46,191 nt of DNA from JAKACA01 sp050010115. Lineage in GTDB: Bacteria > Actinomycetota > Acidimicrobiia > Acidimicrobiales > Bog-793. The DNA is taken from NCBI GenBank assembly GCA_050010115.1, contig JBEKLQ010000020.1, positions 1 to 46,191 on the forward strand, read 5' to 3'. Shown here piece after piece: positions 34,032 through 42,509 of the stretch. The notes beneath the pieces are model-generated. The model had not been told where the DNA came from, did no database searches, and saw nothing but the letters and a program-made list of their open reading frames with translations. The position numbers were made by a program, and so were the translations under genes. The first letter of the stretch is position 1. The number at the start of each line of letters is the position of its first letter.

Positions 34032-35183
34032 CTACGCGGCCGGGATCATCTTCTTCGGGTCGAGAAATGGCAACGATGCTGTACGCGCCTGCACAGTCCC
34101 CTCCGGCATCTCGACGTCAAGAACCGTCCCCGGAGCAGCAAGCTCGATTGGCACCCACACGTAGCCGATGTTCTTGCCGAGCCGCGGTGACCATATCAGG
34201 TCCGTGACGTGGCCGACCTGACGGCTGGCGTGCCAAGCGGGCCAGAACTCCGAGATCTCGAACGGCAGAGGATCGCCTTCGACGGCGATCCCCACGAGCT
34301 TGCGGCGCACCCCCTGTGCCCGAATCTCGTCCAGCGCCGGCTTTCCGATGTAGTCGGCCTCCTGATCCTCCACGAGGCGCTCCATGCCGCTGATCTCAAG
34401 GGGGTTGTTCTCTATGGTCATGTCGGAGTTGTAGTTGAAGATTCCAGCCTCGATCCGGCGCGCCTCGCACGGCGCGATCGGGCGGATGCGATACCGTTCG
34501 CCGGCGGCCATGATGGACTCCCACATCTCGTCGCCGCGCTGCGGGTCGCGAAGGTATACCTCGTATCCCACCTCGCCGGTCCAGCCGGTCCGGCTCACGA
34601 CCACCGGGATTCCGTTGATCTCCGTCTCCATGCAAAAGTAGTAGCGCAGCCCCATTGGGCCCTCTCCAAACAGATCGCGGACGAGCGCCTTGGCCTTCGG
34701 CCCCTGGATCTGGACCGGGTAGACGGCTGGCTCGCGGATCGTGACGTCCATTCCCGCGTTGACGGCGACGCCGCGGGCCCACAGCCCGGCATCGCTGTCC
34801 GCGAGGCACAGCCAGAAGGCATCCTCCGCGATCCGTAGCAGAACGGGGTCGTTGATGATCCCACCGTCCTCTGCGAGGATCGGGGCGTACTTTCCTTGAC
34901 CAACTGCACAGCGGTGTAGATCGCGGCACGTGAGCATGTTGGTAAAGGCAAGGGCATCCGGCCCGGAGATCTCCACGACTCGCTCGACGCCAACGTCCCA
35001 CAACGTCACGTGCTCGAGGAGATGCCAATACTCTTCGACGGGGTCCCCGTAGTAGCCGGGAAGGTAGGTGTGATTGTAGATGTCGAAGGCCGAACAACCG
35101 GCCCGGACTGTCGCCTCGAAATAGGGTGACTTTCGATACCAGGGACCGAAGTACAGGGTTGTCGAACCACCAGCAGGAGCCAT
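34032..35183 (-). CDS. Aminomethyltransferase (GcvT) family, DmdA-like tetrahydrofolate-dependent demethylase
   Basis: A 383-residue folate enzyme that should move a methyl or methylene group from an amine, sulfonium or ether to tetrahydrofolate. Y-N-H-T-Y-L-P, E-Y-W-H-L-L-E-H-V-T-L-W-D-V, I-N-D-P-V-L-L-R-I-A-E-D, A-D-S-D-A-G-L-W-A and Q-I-Q-G-P-K-A follow the pattern I recall for dimethylsulfoniopropionate demethylase DmdA and related demethylases more closely than glycine-cleavage GcvT. No gcvH or gcvP is nearby, which also argues against glycine cleavage. The ATG at 35183 has AGGGAAGG upstream. A 517-bp gap separates it from the E1 genes, so it may have its own promoter. Substrate unknown. 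Confidence 0.8.
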   Translation of the reverse strand: MAPAGGSTTLYFGPWYRKSPYFEATVRAGCSAFDIYNHTYLPGYYGDPVEEYWHLLEHVTLWDVGVERVVEISGPDALAFTNMLTCRDLHRCAVGQGKYAPILAEDGGIINDPVLLRIAEDAFWLCLADSDAGLWARGVAVNAGMDVTIREPAVYPVQIQGPKAKALVRDLFGEGPMGLRYYFCMETEINGIPVVVSRTGWTGEVGYEVYLRDPQRGDEMWESIMAAGERYRIRPIAPCEARRIEAGIFNYNSDMTIENNPLEISGMERLVEDQEADYIGKPALDEIRAQGVRRKLVGIAVEGDPLPFEISEFWPAWHASRQVGHVTDLIWSPRLGKNIGYVWVPIELAAPGTVLDVEMPEGTVQARTASLPFLDPKKMIPAA

Positions 35184-35700
35184 CGGGACCTTCCCTCACT
35201 TTCCATCCGTCGCGGCGTTCGATGTGAATCATCGTTCAAGTTCTTGCCCAGAGCAACTGTGGGCGCCGCGGTCGCTTCCGACCGGTGACACGGTCGAGAA
35301 CGACCTGGACGACGCCCGCTCGGTCGCCGTCGCAGCTCTGCGCTCACCGGTGGTCAAGCCAACTCCATGCCGCCAAAGGACGAGGTGTCTTCCGCCCTCG
35401 CGACATCCACCGGCTTGGGGCACGGCGTCGGGGAGCCGCCTGGTAGGACGGCACGTCTGGAGTCGGCGAGGAAGGCCGCACAACCTCTCTACAACAAAGC
35501 GGCCTGTCATTTCGACAACGCTGTGGAGGTAATGGGACGTTACCCCCGTTACACCTCCGGTGAGCTCGGGATCTTCGGACTGCCACGAGAGTGCATGGAC
35601 TGAAACGCTGGATCGCAGGGCGCCGTCGTGTTGGCAAAAGGCGCGTAGCGCTTCCGAGCTGCAGCGCGCAGCGACGGCGGCTTCCGCCAATCGATCACGC
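35184..35700. other. Long intergenic stretch upstream of the demethylase-like gene
   Basis: This 517-bp region lies between the E1-beta stop and the demethylase start. Open frames exist on both strands (for example 35367-35603, forward) but none has recognisable similarity. It probably carries the promoter of the demethylase gene; the one notable structure is the GGTAA-N7-TTACC element at 35528. Confidence 0.4.
35528..35552. promoter_or_regulatory. Candidate operator: GGTAA-N7-TTACC plus an extra CGTTAC
   Basis: GGTAA (35528-35532) and TTACC (35540-35544) form an inverted repeat with 7-nt spacing. The hexamer CGTTAC at 35539-35544 (minus its final C, overlapping the right arm) is repeated in the same orientation at 35547-35552. 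It lies about 350 bp upstream of the demethylase start. Regulator binding is inference; the arms are short. Confidence 0.35.
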
Positions 35701-36675
35701 CTATCCAAGGGCACGCAGCGCCGCAGCGACCACGCGCCCGGGCGTCGGCATGGCGAGATCCTCGAGGGCGTCGGCAGCGGGCAGAGGGACGTGCGATGTC
35801 GTCACTCGCACGATCGGCCCGTCGAGGTCGTAGAAGCACTCCTCGGCGACGATCGAGACGAGTTCGGCTCCCCATCCGCACAGCCTCGGATTCTCTTCCA
35901 CCGTGACGAGGTGACCGGTGGCCACCACGGACTCGGCCACCGTCGTCACGTCGAGGGGGACGAGGCTGCGGAGGTCGATCACGGTCGCCTCGATGCCCTG
36001 GTGAGCGAGCTGCGTCGCCGCCTCGAGGGCTCGGGGGACCATGGCGGCGAGGGCGACGATGGTGACGTGCTCACCTTGGCGGCGGATTGCGGCCTTTCCG
36101 AGCTCGCCGACGAGCTCGCCATCGGGCACCTCTCCCTTCGAGGCGTACAGCGACTTCTGCTCGAAGAAGAGCACCGGGTCGGGGTCCCGCACCGAGGCGG
36201 CGAGGAGCGCGACGACATCGGCGGGCGTCGAGGGCGCGACGACCTTCAGTCCGGGCACGGCCATCGCCCAGTTCTCGACGCTCTGGGAATGCTGGGCGCC
36301 GAATCGGCTACCGCCGCCGTTCGCGGAGCGGATGACGAGAGGCACGTCGACCTGGCCTGCCGTCATGTACCGCGCCTTTGCGATCTGGTTGGCGACGATG
36401 TCCCAGCAGACAGCGAAGAAGTCGGAGAACATCACCTCGGCGATCGGCCGAAGGCCCGTCATCGCAGCCCCCATCGCCGCTCCGAGGATCGCCTGCTCGG
36501 AGATGGGCGTGTCCCGCACCCGTCTCGGCCCGAACTGGTCGAGAAGGCCGACCGTCGTCTTGAAGACGCCACCAGCCGCTCCGATGTCCTCGCCGAGAAG
36601 GATGACCGACTCGTCCCTCGCCATCTCCTGGGCGATGCCGCGGGCTACGGCATCGCGATACGTCAGTTCCGCCAT
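35701..36675 (-). CDS. 2-oxoacid dehydrogenase E1 component, beta subunit (AcoB/PdhB-like)
   Basis: A 324-residue transketolase-like protein that forms, with the alpha subunit, the thiamine-diphosphate E1 that decarboxylates a 2-oxoacid or cleaves acetoin. Marks are L-L-G-E-D-I-G-A-A-G-G-V-F, P-I-S-E-Q-A-I-L-G, F-S-D-F-F, the loop R-S-A-N-G-G-G-S-R-F-G-A-Q-H-S-Q-S and V-A-P-S-T-P-A-D. The first 13 bases overlap the end of the alpha gene, so the two are tightly coupled. No E2 or E3 gene lies in the window, so the complex must borrow them or the E1 acts differently. Confidence 0.92.
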   Translation of the reverse strand: MAELTYRDAVARGIAQEMARDESVILLGEDIGAAGGVFKTTVGLLDQFGPRRVRDTPISEQAILGAAMGAAMTGLRPIAEVMFSDFFAVCWDIVANQIAKARYMTAGQVDVPLVIRSANGGGSRFGAQHSQSVENWAMAVPGLKVVAPSTPADVVALLAASVRDPDPVLFFEQKSLYASKGEVPDGELVGELGKAAIRRQGEHVTIVALAAMVPRALEAATQLAHQGIEATVIDLRSLVPLDVTTVAESVVATGHLVTVEENPRLCGWGAELVSIVAEECFYDLDGPIVRVTTSHVPLPAADALEDLAMPTPGRVVAAALRALG

Positions 36676-37652
36676 GACGATCCTCCATCTGCGAAGACAT
36701 GCATGTCGATCAGCTCGCCGGGCGGCGCCGCCCCTGCGGTGGCTTCAGCCACGGCCGCGTCGACGGCGGCCTTCGCCTCGTCCTCGATCTGCCCGATTTG
36801 TCCGGGGTCGACCCCGCCGGCGAGCAGCTTGGCCCGGTAGGTCACGACGGGGTCCCGCTCGAGCCAGGCGGCGACTTCCTCGTCCGGCCGGTACTTGCCC
36901 GGGTCCGCCCGGGAGTGGCCGCCGTGGCGGTACGTGGTCGCCTCGATCAGGCTCGGCCCGCTCCCAGCTCGCGCTCGCAAAAGCGCCTCGGTGGCCACGG
37001 CGTAGACGGCGTCGGCGTCGTTGCCGTCGACCACCAGCGGCTCGAGGCCATAGGCGGCGGCCCGGTCAGCCGCCGGACGCGGCACCGCCGTGACGGCGCC
37101 GATGGGTGTGTATTCCATGTACTGGTTGTTCTCACAGACGAACACGACGGGGAGCTTCCAGACGGCCGCAAGGTTGAGTGCCTCGTGGAAGGCGCCGATG
37201 TTGGTGGTGCCGTCACCGAAGAAACACACGGCCACCTGGCCGCTCGACCGGTACGAAGCCGAGAGGGCCGCCCCTACGGCGATCGGCAGGTGGGCGCCAA
37301 CGATGGCGTAAGAGCCCATCATGTGGTGTGCCACGCTCGTGAGGTGCATCGAGCCGCCCTTGCCCCGCATGAGGCCGTTGTCCCGCCCGAGCAGCTCGGC
37401 CATGACGGGTCCCATGGGCACGCCGCGCGCAAGGGTGTGGGCGTGGCCCCGGTAGGTGGCGAACGTCCAGTCGTCTTCCGCCATCGCCGCGCCGAAGGCG
37501 GCGGCAATGGCCTCCTGACCGAGGGAGAGGTGGCTCGTGCCCTTTACGAGGCCCTGCAAGAACATGTCGTAGGCGCGCTTCTCAAAAAGACGCATGTCGG
37601 TCATCAGCCGGAACATGGCGAGGCGGATCTCTGTCTCGGGCATGTCGGGCAT
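36663..37652 (-). CDS. 2-oxoacid dehydrogenase E1 component, alpha subunit (AcoA/PdhA-like)
   Basis: A 329-residue thiamine-diphosphate-binding subunit. The TPP motif runs from G-D-G-T-T-N-I-G to V-C-E-N-N (G-D-G through N-N), preceded by H-L-S-L-G-Q-E-A, Y-R-G-H-A-H and G-K-G-G-S-M-H, and followed by Y-R-H-G-G-H-S-R-A-D-P-G, the phosphorylation-loop region. This is closest to acetoin dehydrogenase alpha and branched or pyruvate E1-alpha proteins. The ATG (37650-37652) overlaps the TAA of the M24 gene by one base. A longer in-frame extension upstream is antisense-like and rejected. With the beta subunit it probably handles a 2-oxoacid formed in this cluster. Confidence 0.92.
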   Translation of the reverse strand: MPDMPETEIRLAMFRLMTDMRLFEKRAYDMFLQGLVKGTSHLSLGQEAIAAAFGAAMAEDDWTFATYRGHAHTLARGVPMGPVMAELLGRDNGLMRGKGGSMHLTSVAHHMMGSYAIVGAHLPIAVGAALSASYRSSGQVAVCFFGDGTTNIGAFHEALNLAAVWKLPVVFVCENNQYMEYTPIGAVTAVPRPAADRAAAYGLEPLVVDGNDADAVYAVATEALLRARAGSGPSLIEATTYRHGGHSRADPGKYRPDEEVAAWLERDPVVTYRAKLLAGGVDPGQIGQIEDEAKAAVDAAVAEATAGAAPPGELIDMHVFADGGSSWRN

Positions 37653-38902
37653 TAGTACGCGTTCGCCACGAAGAGCTCTTCGGCAGGAAAGAGCGTGAGC
37701 ACTCGGGGTCCGTCTCTTGTCACGACGATCTCTTCCTCGATGCGAGCGGCCGAGTACCCGTCGGTCGCAGGACAGTACGTCTCGACGGCGAAGACCATGC
37801 CTTCTTTGAGCTCGATCGGGTGCTCGAGGGAGTTGAGCCGACTCACGATCGGCCGCTCGTGCAGCGCGAGGCCGAGCCCGTGGCCGAACTGAAGGCCGAA
37901 GGCGTCCATCTCGCTCTCGAAGCCGAACTCCTCGGCTCGCGGCCACGCCCGCGCGATGGTATCGGTGGCGACTCCGGGCTTCACTAGGGCGATGGCTGAG
38001 TCGATCCACTCTCGCGCCTTCGTGTACGCGTCCCGCTGCGAGCTCGTCGCCCGGCCGACGCTGAACGTGCGGTAGTAGCAGGTTCGGTAGCCGTTGTAGG
38101 CCTGGATGATGTCGAAGAACGCCTGGTCGCCAGGCCGGATGAGGCGATCGGAGAAGACGTGCGGATGCGGGTTGCAGCGCTCTCCGGACACCGCGTTGAT
38201 GGCCTCGACATCGTCCGAGCCGGCGTCGTAAAGGAACTTGTTCACCTCGGCCACGATCTCGTTCTCGCGGATTCCCGGCCGTAGGATCTCTGAGATGCGC
38301 TGGTAGGCGCCGTCAACCATCGCGGCCGACATCGACAGGAGCGTGATCTCGTCGGCGGACTTGATCTCGCGGGCGTCGAGCATCGTCTGCTGCCCGTCGC
38401 GCACGTCGATCCCCGCCGCCTGCAGGGCGAAGACCATGGGCAACTCGGCGATGTCGACACCGAGCGGCATGTCCGCCACGCCGGCTTCAGCGAGGAGACG
38501 GCGGATCTCGGCGGCGGCCGAGTCGACGAGCCCGGCGTCCGGCGCCACGGACCCGCGCAAACCGAGCATGCCAGCGTGAACGTTGGCGGGATCGAGCCAG
38601 GGCGAGTGGAGCCGGTGGTGCTTCGCAGCGGAGCCGAAGTCCCAGATCATGGGCTCGCCGCCACGGGTGAGCAAGGCGTAGCGGCAGACTTTGTCGCGTG
38701 CCCACTCGCCGATGTGCGTAGCGGTGAGGTAGCGGATGTTGTTCATGTCGAAGCAGAGAACCGCCCCGAGCTCAGAGTGCTCGAGCGCCTGGCGGGCGCG
38801 CTCCAGTCGGTAGCGGTTGAGGCGGGCGAAGTCGACCCTCTCCTCAAAGTCGACCGCCATGCGCCCCGGCGCCGGGACCAGCTGTCCGGTAATTGTCGTC
38901 AC
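37652..38902 (-). CDS. M24 (creatinase/aminopeptidase-P/DddP-like) family protein with a substituted metal ligand
   Basis: A 416-residue pita-bread-fold protein. The N-terminal creatinase-N domain has G-A-V-L-C-F-D-M-N-N-I-R-Y-L (46-59), like creatinase and DMSP lyase DddP. Metal-site residues line up as D264, then Cys275 where the second Asp belongs, H341 (F-G-H-G-L-G), E374 (A-V-E-T-Y) and E389 (R-I-E-E-E). Loss of one of the five ligands argues against ordinary dinuclear aminopeptidase activity. Creatinase itself works without metals and cleaves a C-N bond of a small amidine; DddP cleaves a C-S bond. A small-molecule lyase or hydrolase is therefore likelier than a peptidase. The GTG start has GAGGAGG upstream. 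It follows the importer ATPase by 69 bp. Confidence 0.85.
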   Translation of the reverse strand: MTTITGQLVPAPGRMAVDFEERVDFARLNRYRLERARQALEHSELGAVLCFDMNNIRYLTATHIGEWARDKVCRYALLTRGGEPMIWDFGSAAKHHRLHSPWLDPANVHAGMLGLRGSVAPDAGLVDSAAAEIRRLLAEAGVADMPLGVDIAELPMVFALQAAGIDVRDGQQTMLDAREIKSADEITLLSMSAAMVDGAYQRISEILRPGIRENEIVAEVNKFLYDAGSDDVEAINAVSGERCNPHPHVFSDRLIRPGDQAFFDIIQAYNGYRTCYYRTFSVGRATSSQRDAYTKAREWIDSAIALVKPGVATDTIARAWPRAEEFGFESEMDAFGLQFGHGLGLALHERPIVSRLNSLEHPIELKEGMVFAVETYCPATDGYSAARIEEEIVVTRDGPRVLTLFPAEELFVANAY

Positions 38903-38971
38903 TGCGCCGACCTCCTCATTTCCGCCCGGCCACCGGCTCGGGATTCGTTTCCGCTCGGCGGACCGCTCTGC

Positions 38972-39757
38972 TCATAACCCGAGCCGACCCGACACGGCGC
39001 CTCCGAGGTACAGCTCCTCTATCTCCGGGTGCTCGAGGACCTCGCGGCCGGTGCCCGTGAGGCGCACCGTGCCGCTCTCGAGCACGACACCGTAGGTGCT
39101 GAGCTTGAGGGCCGCCCGAGCGTTCTGCTCCACGAGCAGGACGGTCCGGCCGGCATCGTTCATGGCCTTCACGGTCTCAAAGACCTGCCGGAGAGTCTTT
39201 GGGTCGAGGCCCATCGACGGCTCGTCGAGCACCACGAGCGTCGGGTCGAGCATGAGGCTGCGAGCGAACTCGACGAGGCGTTGCTGCCCGCCGGACAGGC
39301 TCCCGGCCTTCTCGTTGGCGCGTTCCGCGACGATAGGGAACTGCTCCTCGATAGCCGCGAGGCGCGCCTGCACGAGACCTTTGTCCCGGATGGTGAACGC
39401 GCCCATGGCCACGTTCTCCCGAACGGTCATGTCCCGGAACAGGCTGTGATTCTGAGGCACGAGGACGAGACCGGCACCGAGGATCTCGCGGGGCGAGAGA
39501 CCGACGAGCGAGGTCCCCCCGAACACGATTTGGCCGGCCCTCGGGCGGAGCAGGCCGCTCAAGGTGGCGAGCAACGTCGACTTGCCGGCGCCGTTCGGAC
39601 CGACGATGCAGGTGATCGAGCCTTTGATCACCTCGAAAGTCACGCCCTGGAGCACGTCCCCGCCGCCGTAACCGGCGATGACCCCCGACACTTCAAGCAG
39701 GCGCTCTGCGGGCATCGTCGGCCCGGTCGCCGGCGTCGCGGTCGGCGCTGCGGTCAT
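38972..39757 (-). CDS. Branched-chain amino acid-type ABC transporter, ATPase (LivF-like)
   Basis: A 261-residue ATPase, second of the pair driving the importer. Walker A is G53-P-N-G-A-G-K-S-T, the signature is L-S-G-G-Q-Q-R-L-V-E-F-A-R, and Walker B is L-V-V-L-D-E-P-S-M-G-L. It ends L-E-H-P-E-I-E-E-L-Y-L-G, the usual LivF end. The ATG (39755-39757) overlaps the LivG-like gene stop in ATGA; upstream codons in the same frame are antisense and not used. Confidence 0.93.
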   Translation of the reverse strand: MTAAPTATPATGPTMPAERLLEVSGVIAGYGGGDVLQGVTFEVIKGSITCIVGPNGAGKSTLLATLSGLLRPRAGQIVFGGTSLVGLSPREILGAGLVLVPQNHSLFRDMTVRENVAMGAFTIRDKGLVQARLAAIEEQFPIVAERANEKAGSLSGGQQRLVEFARSLMLDPTLVVLDEPSMGLDPKTLRQVFETVKAMNDAGRTVLLVEQNARAALKLSTYGVVLESGTVRLTGTGREVLEHPEIEELYLGGAVSGRLGL

Positions 39758-40551
39758 GACCCGCTCGCTTGGCCGCCGGGGCCTTCGTCGCCAAGTCCTT
39801 CGTCGTCGCCGAATCCACCGAGGTAGGCGTCGAGCACCCGGGGATCCTTCCGGATGACGTCGGGCTCGCCCGAGACGAGGGCGCTGCCGTGGTGCATCAC
39901 CGTCACCTTGTGGCACAACCCCATCACGAACTCCATGTTGTGCTCAACGACGAGAAACGTCTTTCCTTCCGCGTTGAGCGCCCGGATCCGCTCGGCGAGG
40001 GTGTTGATGAGTGACGGGTTGATCCCGCCGGCCGGTTCGTCGAGAAGGAGGAAATCGGGGTCTGCCATCAGCACGTACGCGAGCTCGAGCAGCTTTCGCT
40101 GCCCGTAGGAGAGTGTGGCGGCGGGCTCGTTCGCCAACCGGGCGATGTCGACGAACTCGAGCAGATCCATCGCGCGCGCCCGCTCGCCGTGCGAGCCCGC
40201 CTTGCGGAACGCCCTCCGTGCCCAGGACGCCTCGTGCTGGCTCGCCACGAGCATGTTGTCCATCACGCTCAGCCGGCCGAAGACGCGTGTCAGCTGGAAG
40301 GTTCGGCCGATCCCGAGCTTGAAGATGGCCTCCGGCGTCATGTTGGTGATCGATCGGCCGGCAAGGCGGATCTCGCCCTCGCGGATGCGCTCGTAGCCCG
40401 TGATCACGTTGAACAGCGTCGTCTTGCCGGAGCCGTTCGGCCCGATCAGCCCTGAGATCGTGCCCTGCTCCACCTCGAGGCGGCACTCGCTCAAGGCGTG
40501 GATCCCGCCGAAGTGCTTCGAGACACCCGTCGCCTCGAGCAGCGCCGTCAT
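39754..40551 (-). CDS. Branched-chain amino acid-type ABC transporter, ATPase (LivG-like)
   Basis: A 265-residue ATPase. Walker A is G37-P-N-G-S-G-K-T-T, followed by L-F-N-V-I-T-G typical of LivG. The signature is the L-S-Y-G-Q variant usual for this subfamily, and Walker B is F-L-L-L-D-E-P-A-G-G-I-N-P. The late V-V-E-H-N-M-E-F-V-M segment is also characteristic. It overlaps both neighbours by ATGA, so permease and both ATPases are translated as a coupled set. Confidence 0.93.
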   Translation of the reverse strand: MTALLEATGVSKHFGGIHALSECRLEVEQGTISGLIGPNGSGKTTLFNVITGYERIREGEIRLAGRSITNMTPEAIFKLGIGRTFQLTRVFGRLSVMDNMLVASQHEASWARRAFRKAGSHGERARAMDLLEFVDIARLANEPAATLSYGQRKLLELAYVLMADPDFLLLDEPAGGINPSLINTLAERIRALNAEGKTFLVVEHNMEFVMGLCHKVTVMHHGSALVSGEPDVIRKDPRVLDAYLGGFGDDEGLGDEGPGGQASGS

Positions 40552-41615
40552 CGCACCTTCCTAGAGGCTATGGCCAGCCCGCCGCGGCCGCTTTCGGCCG
40601 ACGCGACCGAGTCGACGCTCGGGCTCGGCGCCTGGCGACGTGCTCGGTGACGCGCGATGAAGTCAGTCGTCGTGGGGATGACGCCACGGGGAAGTAATAG
40701 GAGCACGGCGAGGAAGAGGCCACCGTAGATCACGAGATAGAGGTCCCCGTTGGAGAACTGAAAGGTGAAGTACTGCTGGAGTGACTCGAGCACGAGCGCT
40801 CCCAACAGGGGCCCTGCGATCGTGCCGATGCCACCAAAGAGGGTCATGAGCGCGACCGAGAGGTCGAAAAGCGGGTTGAAGGCGAACTGGGGGAAGATCT
40901 GGCCGAGGAAGTATGCGTACACAGCGCCGGCCATGCCGACGGGCAGGGACGAGAGGACGAAGGCGACGAGCTTCGCCTTTCCGGCAGGGACGCCGAGCCC
41001 GCGGGCGCGGTCCTCGTCCTCCCGGATGGCGAGGAGCTGGAGGCCCAGCACCGAGCGGCGCAGGAAGTACGAGACAGCGGCGGCGAACCCGACGATTCCG
41101 AGGCTCACGTAATAGAACGGGTTGTTGAACGTCCAGGCTGACCAGTTAGGCGTCGGCACCTGGATGCCCGAGGACCCCTGCGTGATGCCCAGGTTGAAGG
41201 CGAGCTGCTGGAAGATGAAGAAGACGGCGATCGTGATCACGACGAAGGTGTGGCGCCGAGTCCGGAGCGCGATCAGCCCGAAGGGCACGGCGACCACCAT
41301 GGCGCCCACGCCGGCGACCGGCACGAGGGCGAACAGCGACGAGCCGGCTGACATGTTGAGGTGGGTCGTCATGATGGCGAACACGTACGCGCCGGTCCCG
41401 AAGAAGGCGGCATGACCGAGGGCGATGTAGCCGGTATAGCCAGAGAAGGCGTTCCAGGCGGTTGCCGAGGCCATGAACAACAGGGTGAAGACCGCGATCG
41501 AGGTCACGGTGGGATTGGTGAACACGAGGGGGAACACGGCGAGGACGGCTATGGCTGCCGCCAGGCCCGCTGTTTTCAGGTTGCGGGTGCTGACCGAGTG
41601 GGACACCCGTATCAC
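40548..41615 (-). CDS. Branched-chain amino acid-type ABC transporter, permease (LivM-like)
   Basis: A 355-residue membrane protein with about ten hydrophobic helices. L-A-I-R-E-D-E-D-R-A-R-G-L-G-V (the ATPase-coupling loop) and F-G-G-I-G-T-I-A-G-P-L-L-G-A are diagnostic LivM segments, as is A-F-S-G-Y-T-G-Y-I-A-L-G-H-A-A-F-F-G. The start is a GTG overlapping the LivH-like stop (GTGA, 41612-41615). Confidence 0.93.
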   Translation of the reverse strand: MIRVSHSVSTRNLKTAGLAAAIAVLAVFPLVFTNPTVTSIAVFTLLFMASATAWNAFSGYTGYIALGHAAFFGTGAYVFAIMTTHLNMSAGSSLFALVPVAGVGAMVVAVPFGLIALRTRRHTFVVITIAVFFIFQQLAFNLGITQGSSGIQVPTPNWSAWTFNNPFYYVSLGIVGFAAAVSYFLRRSVLGLQLLAIREDEDRARGLGVPAGKAKLVAFVLSSLPVGMAGAVYAYFLGQIFPQFAFNPLFDLSVALMTLFGGIGTIAGPLLGALVLESLQQYFTFQFSNGDLYLVIYGGLFLAVLLLLPRGVIPTTTDFIARHRARRQAPSPSVDSVASAESGRGGLAIASRKVR

Positions 41616-42481
41616 TGCGCGCGAGCCGAGGATCTGCCGAAGAGCCCGGTCGGCCGGATGGAGAGGACGACGACGAGGGCGCCGAAGAACACGAAGGGTG
41701 CCCAGACCGGTGACCAGACGACCGCGACGATGTCTTCAAGGACGAGCATGAACACCGCCGCGCCCAGCGCGCCGCCGATGCTCCCGAGGCCTCCGAGGAT
41801 GACGATCGTGAGCAGCCTCGAGATGAGGTCGTAGCCGGTGTTCGGGTTGAAGGAGTTGGTGGCCCCGAAAACCATGCCGCCGGCGGCAGTCACGGCCACG
41901 CCGATGCCGAACGTGATGGTCGCCACCCGGTCGACGTTCACGCCGACGAGGCGGGCGGCGGATCGGTCCTGCAGGGACGCCCGCACGCTCGCTCCGAAGC
42001 GTGTCCGGTACAGCATCAAATAGATCGCCCCGAGCAGGACCGCGGCGAGGATGAAGCCGAACACGTAGATGTAGGCCAGGTAGAAGCCGAACACGTGGTA
42101 CGAGCGCGTCACGTACCACGCGTTCAGCTGCACGTAGTTGTCGCTGAATACGAGCCCGAGGACCCCCTCGATCATGATCGCGACCGCGTAGGTGGCGAGG
42201 ATCGACATCGCCGTGCGTTCGCGAGTGCCGAGCCGGCTGATGAATACCCATTGGACAACCACGCCGATGAGAAACATGGCCGGGATCGTCACCAGGAGCC
42301 CGACGAACAGGTCGATCCCAAGGTGCACGGAGAGCACATAGCTCAGGTACGCGCCGAGGACGACAAAGATCCCTTGAGCCACGTTGATGATGTCCATGAC
42401 GCCGAAGATCAGCGTGAGCCCCGCCGCCATCAACGCGTAGACGCCACCCGTCAGTACCCCGTCGACGATGGCCTGGATCAT
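41612..42481 (-). CDS. Branched-chain amino acid-type ABC transporter, permease (LivH-like)
   Basis: A 289-residue membrane protein with about eight helices. G-G-V-Y-A-L-M-A-A-G-L-T-L-I-F-G-V, N-V-A-Q-G, the coupling loop R-A-S-L-Q-D-R-S-A-A-R-L-V-G-V and I-L-G-G-L-G-S-I-G-G-A-L-G-A are LivH hallmarks. It starts 28 bp after the substrate-binding protein gene. Together with the LivM-like permease it forms the membrane channel; the transported compound is set by the binding protein and is not known. Confidence 0.93.
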   Translation of the reverse strand: MIQAIVDGVLTGGVYALMAAGLTLIFGVMDIINVAQGIFVVLGAYLSYVLSVHLGIDLFVGLLVTIPAMFLIGVVVQWVFISRLGTRERTAMSILATYAVAIMIEGVLGLVFSDNYVQLNAWYVTRSYHVFGFYLAYIYVFGFILAAVLLGAIYLMLYRTRFGASVRASLQDRSAARLVGVNVDRVATITFGIGVAVTAAGGMVFGATNSFNPNTGYDLISRLLTIVILGGLGSIGGALGAAVFMLVLEDIVAVVWSPVWAPFVFFGALVVVLSIRPTGLFGRSSARAQ

Positions 42482-42509
42482 CGGCGCGCGACCAGTCTCA
42501 TGTGATGGC

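Noticed and set aside
35367..35603. 78-codon forward open frame in the 517-bp gap
   Set aside because: No family resemblance and no clear ribosome-binding site; cannot be told from chance in GC-rich DNA.
37653..38009. N-terminal extension of E1 alpha
   Set aside because: Arg-rich antisense of the M24 gene; the ATG overlapping the M24 stop is the natural start.
34032..38902. Calling the locus a DMSP pathway (dmdA plus dddP)
   Set aside because: Both proteins resemble these families, but the M24 protein lacks metal-site Asp residues present in DddP, and other partners do not match a known DMSP operon.
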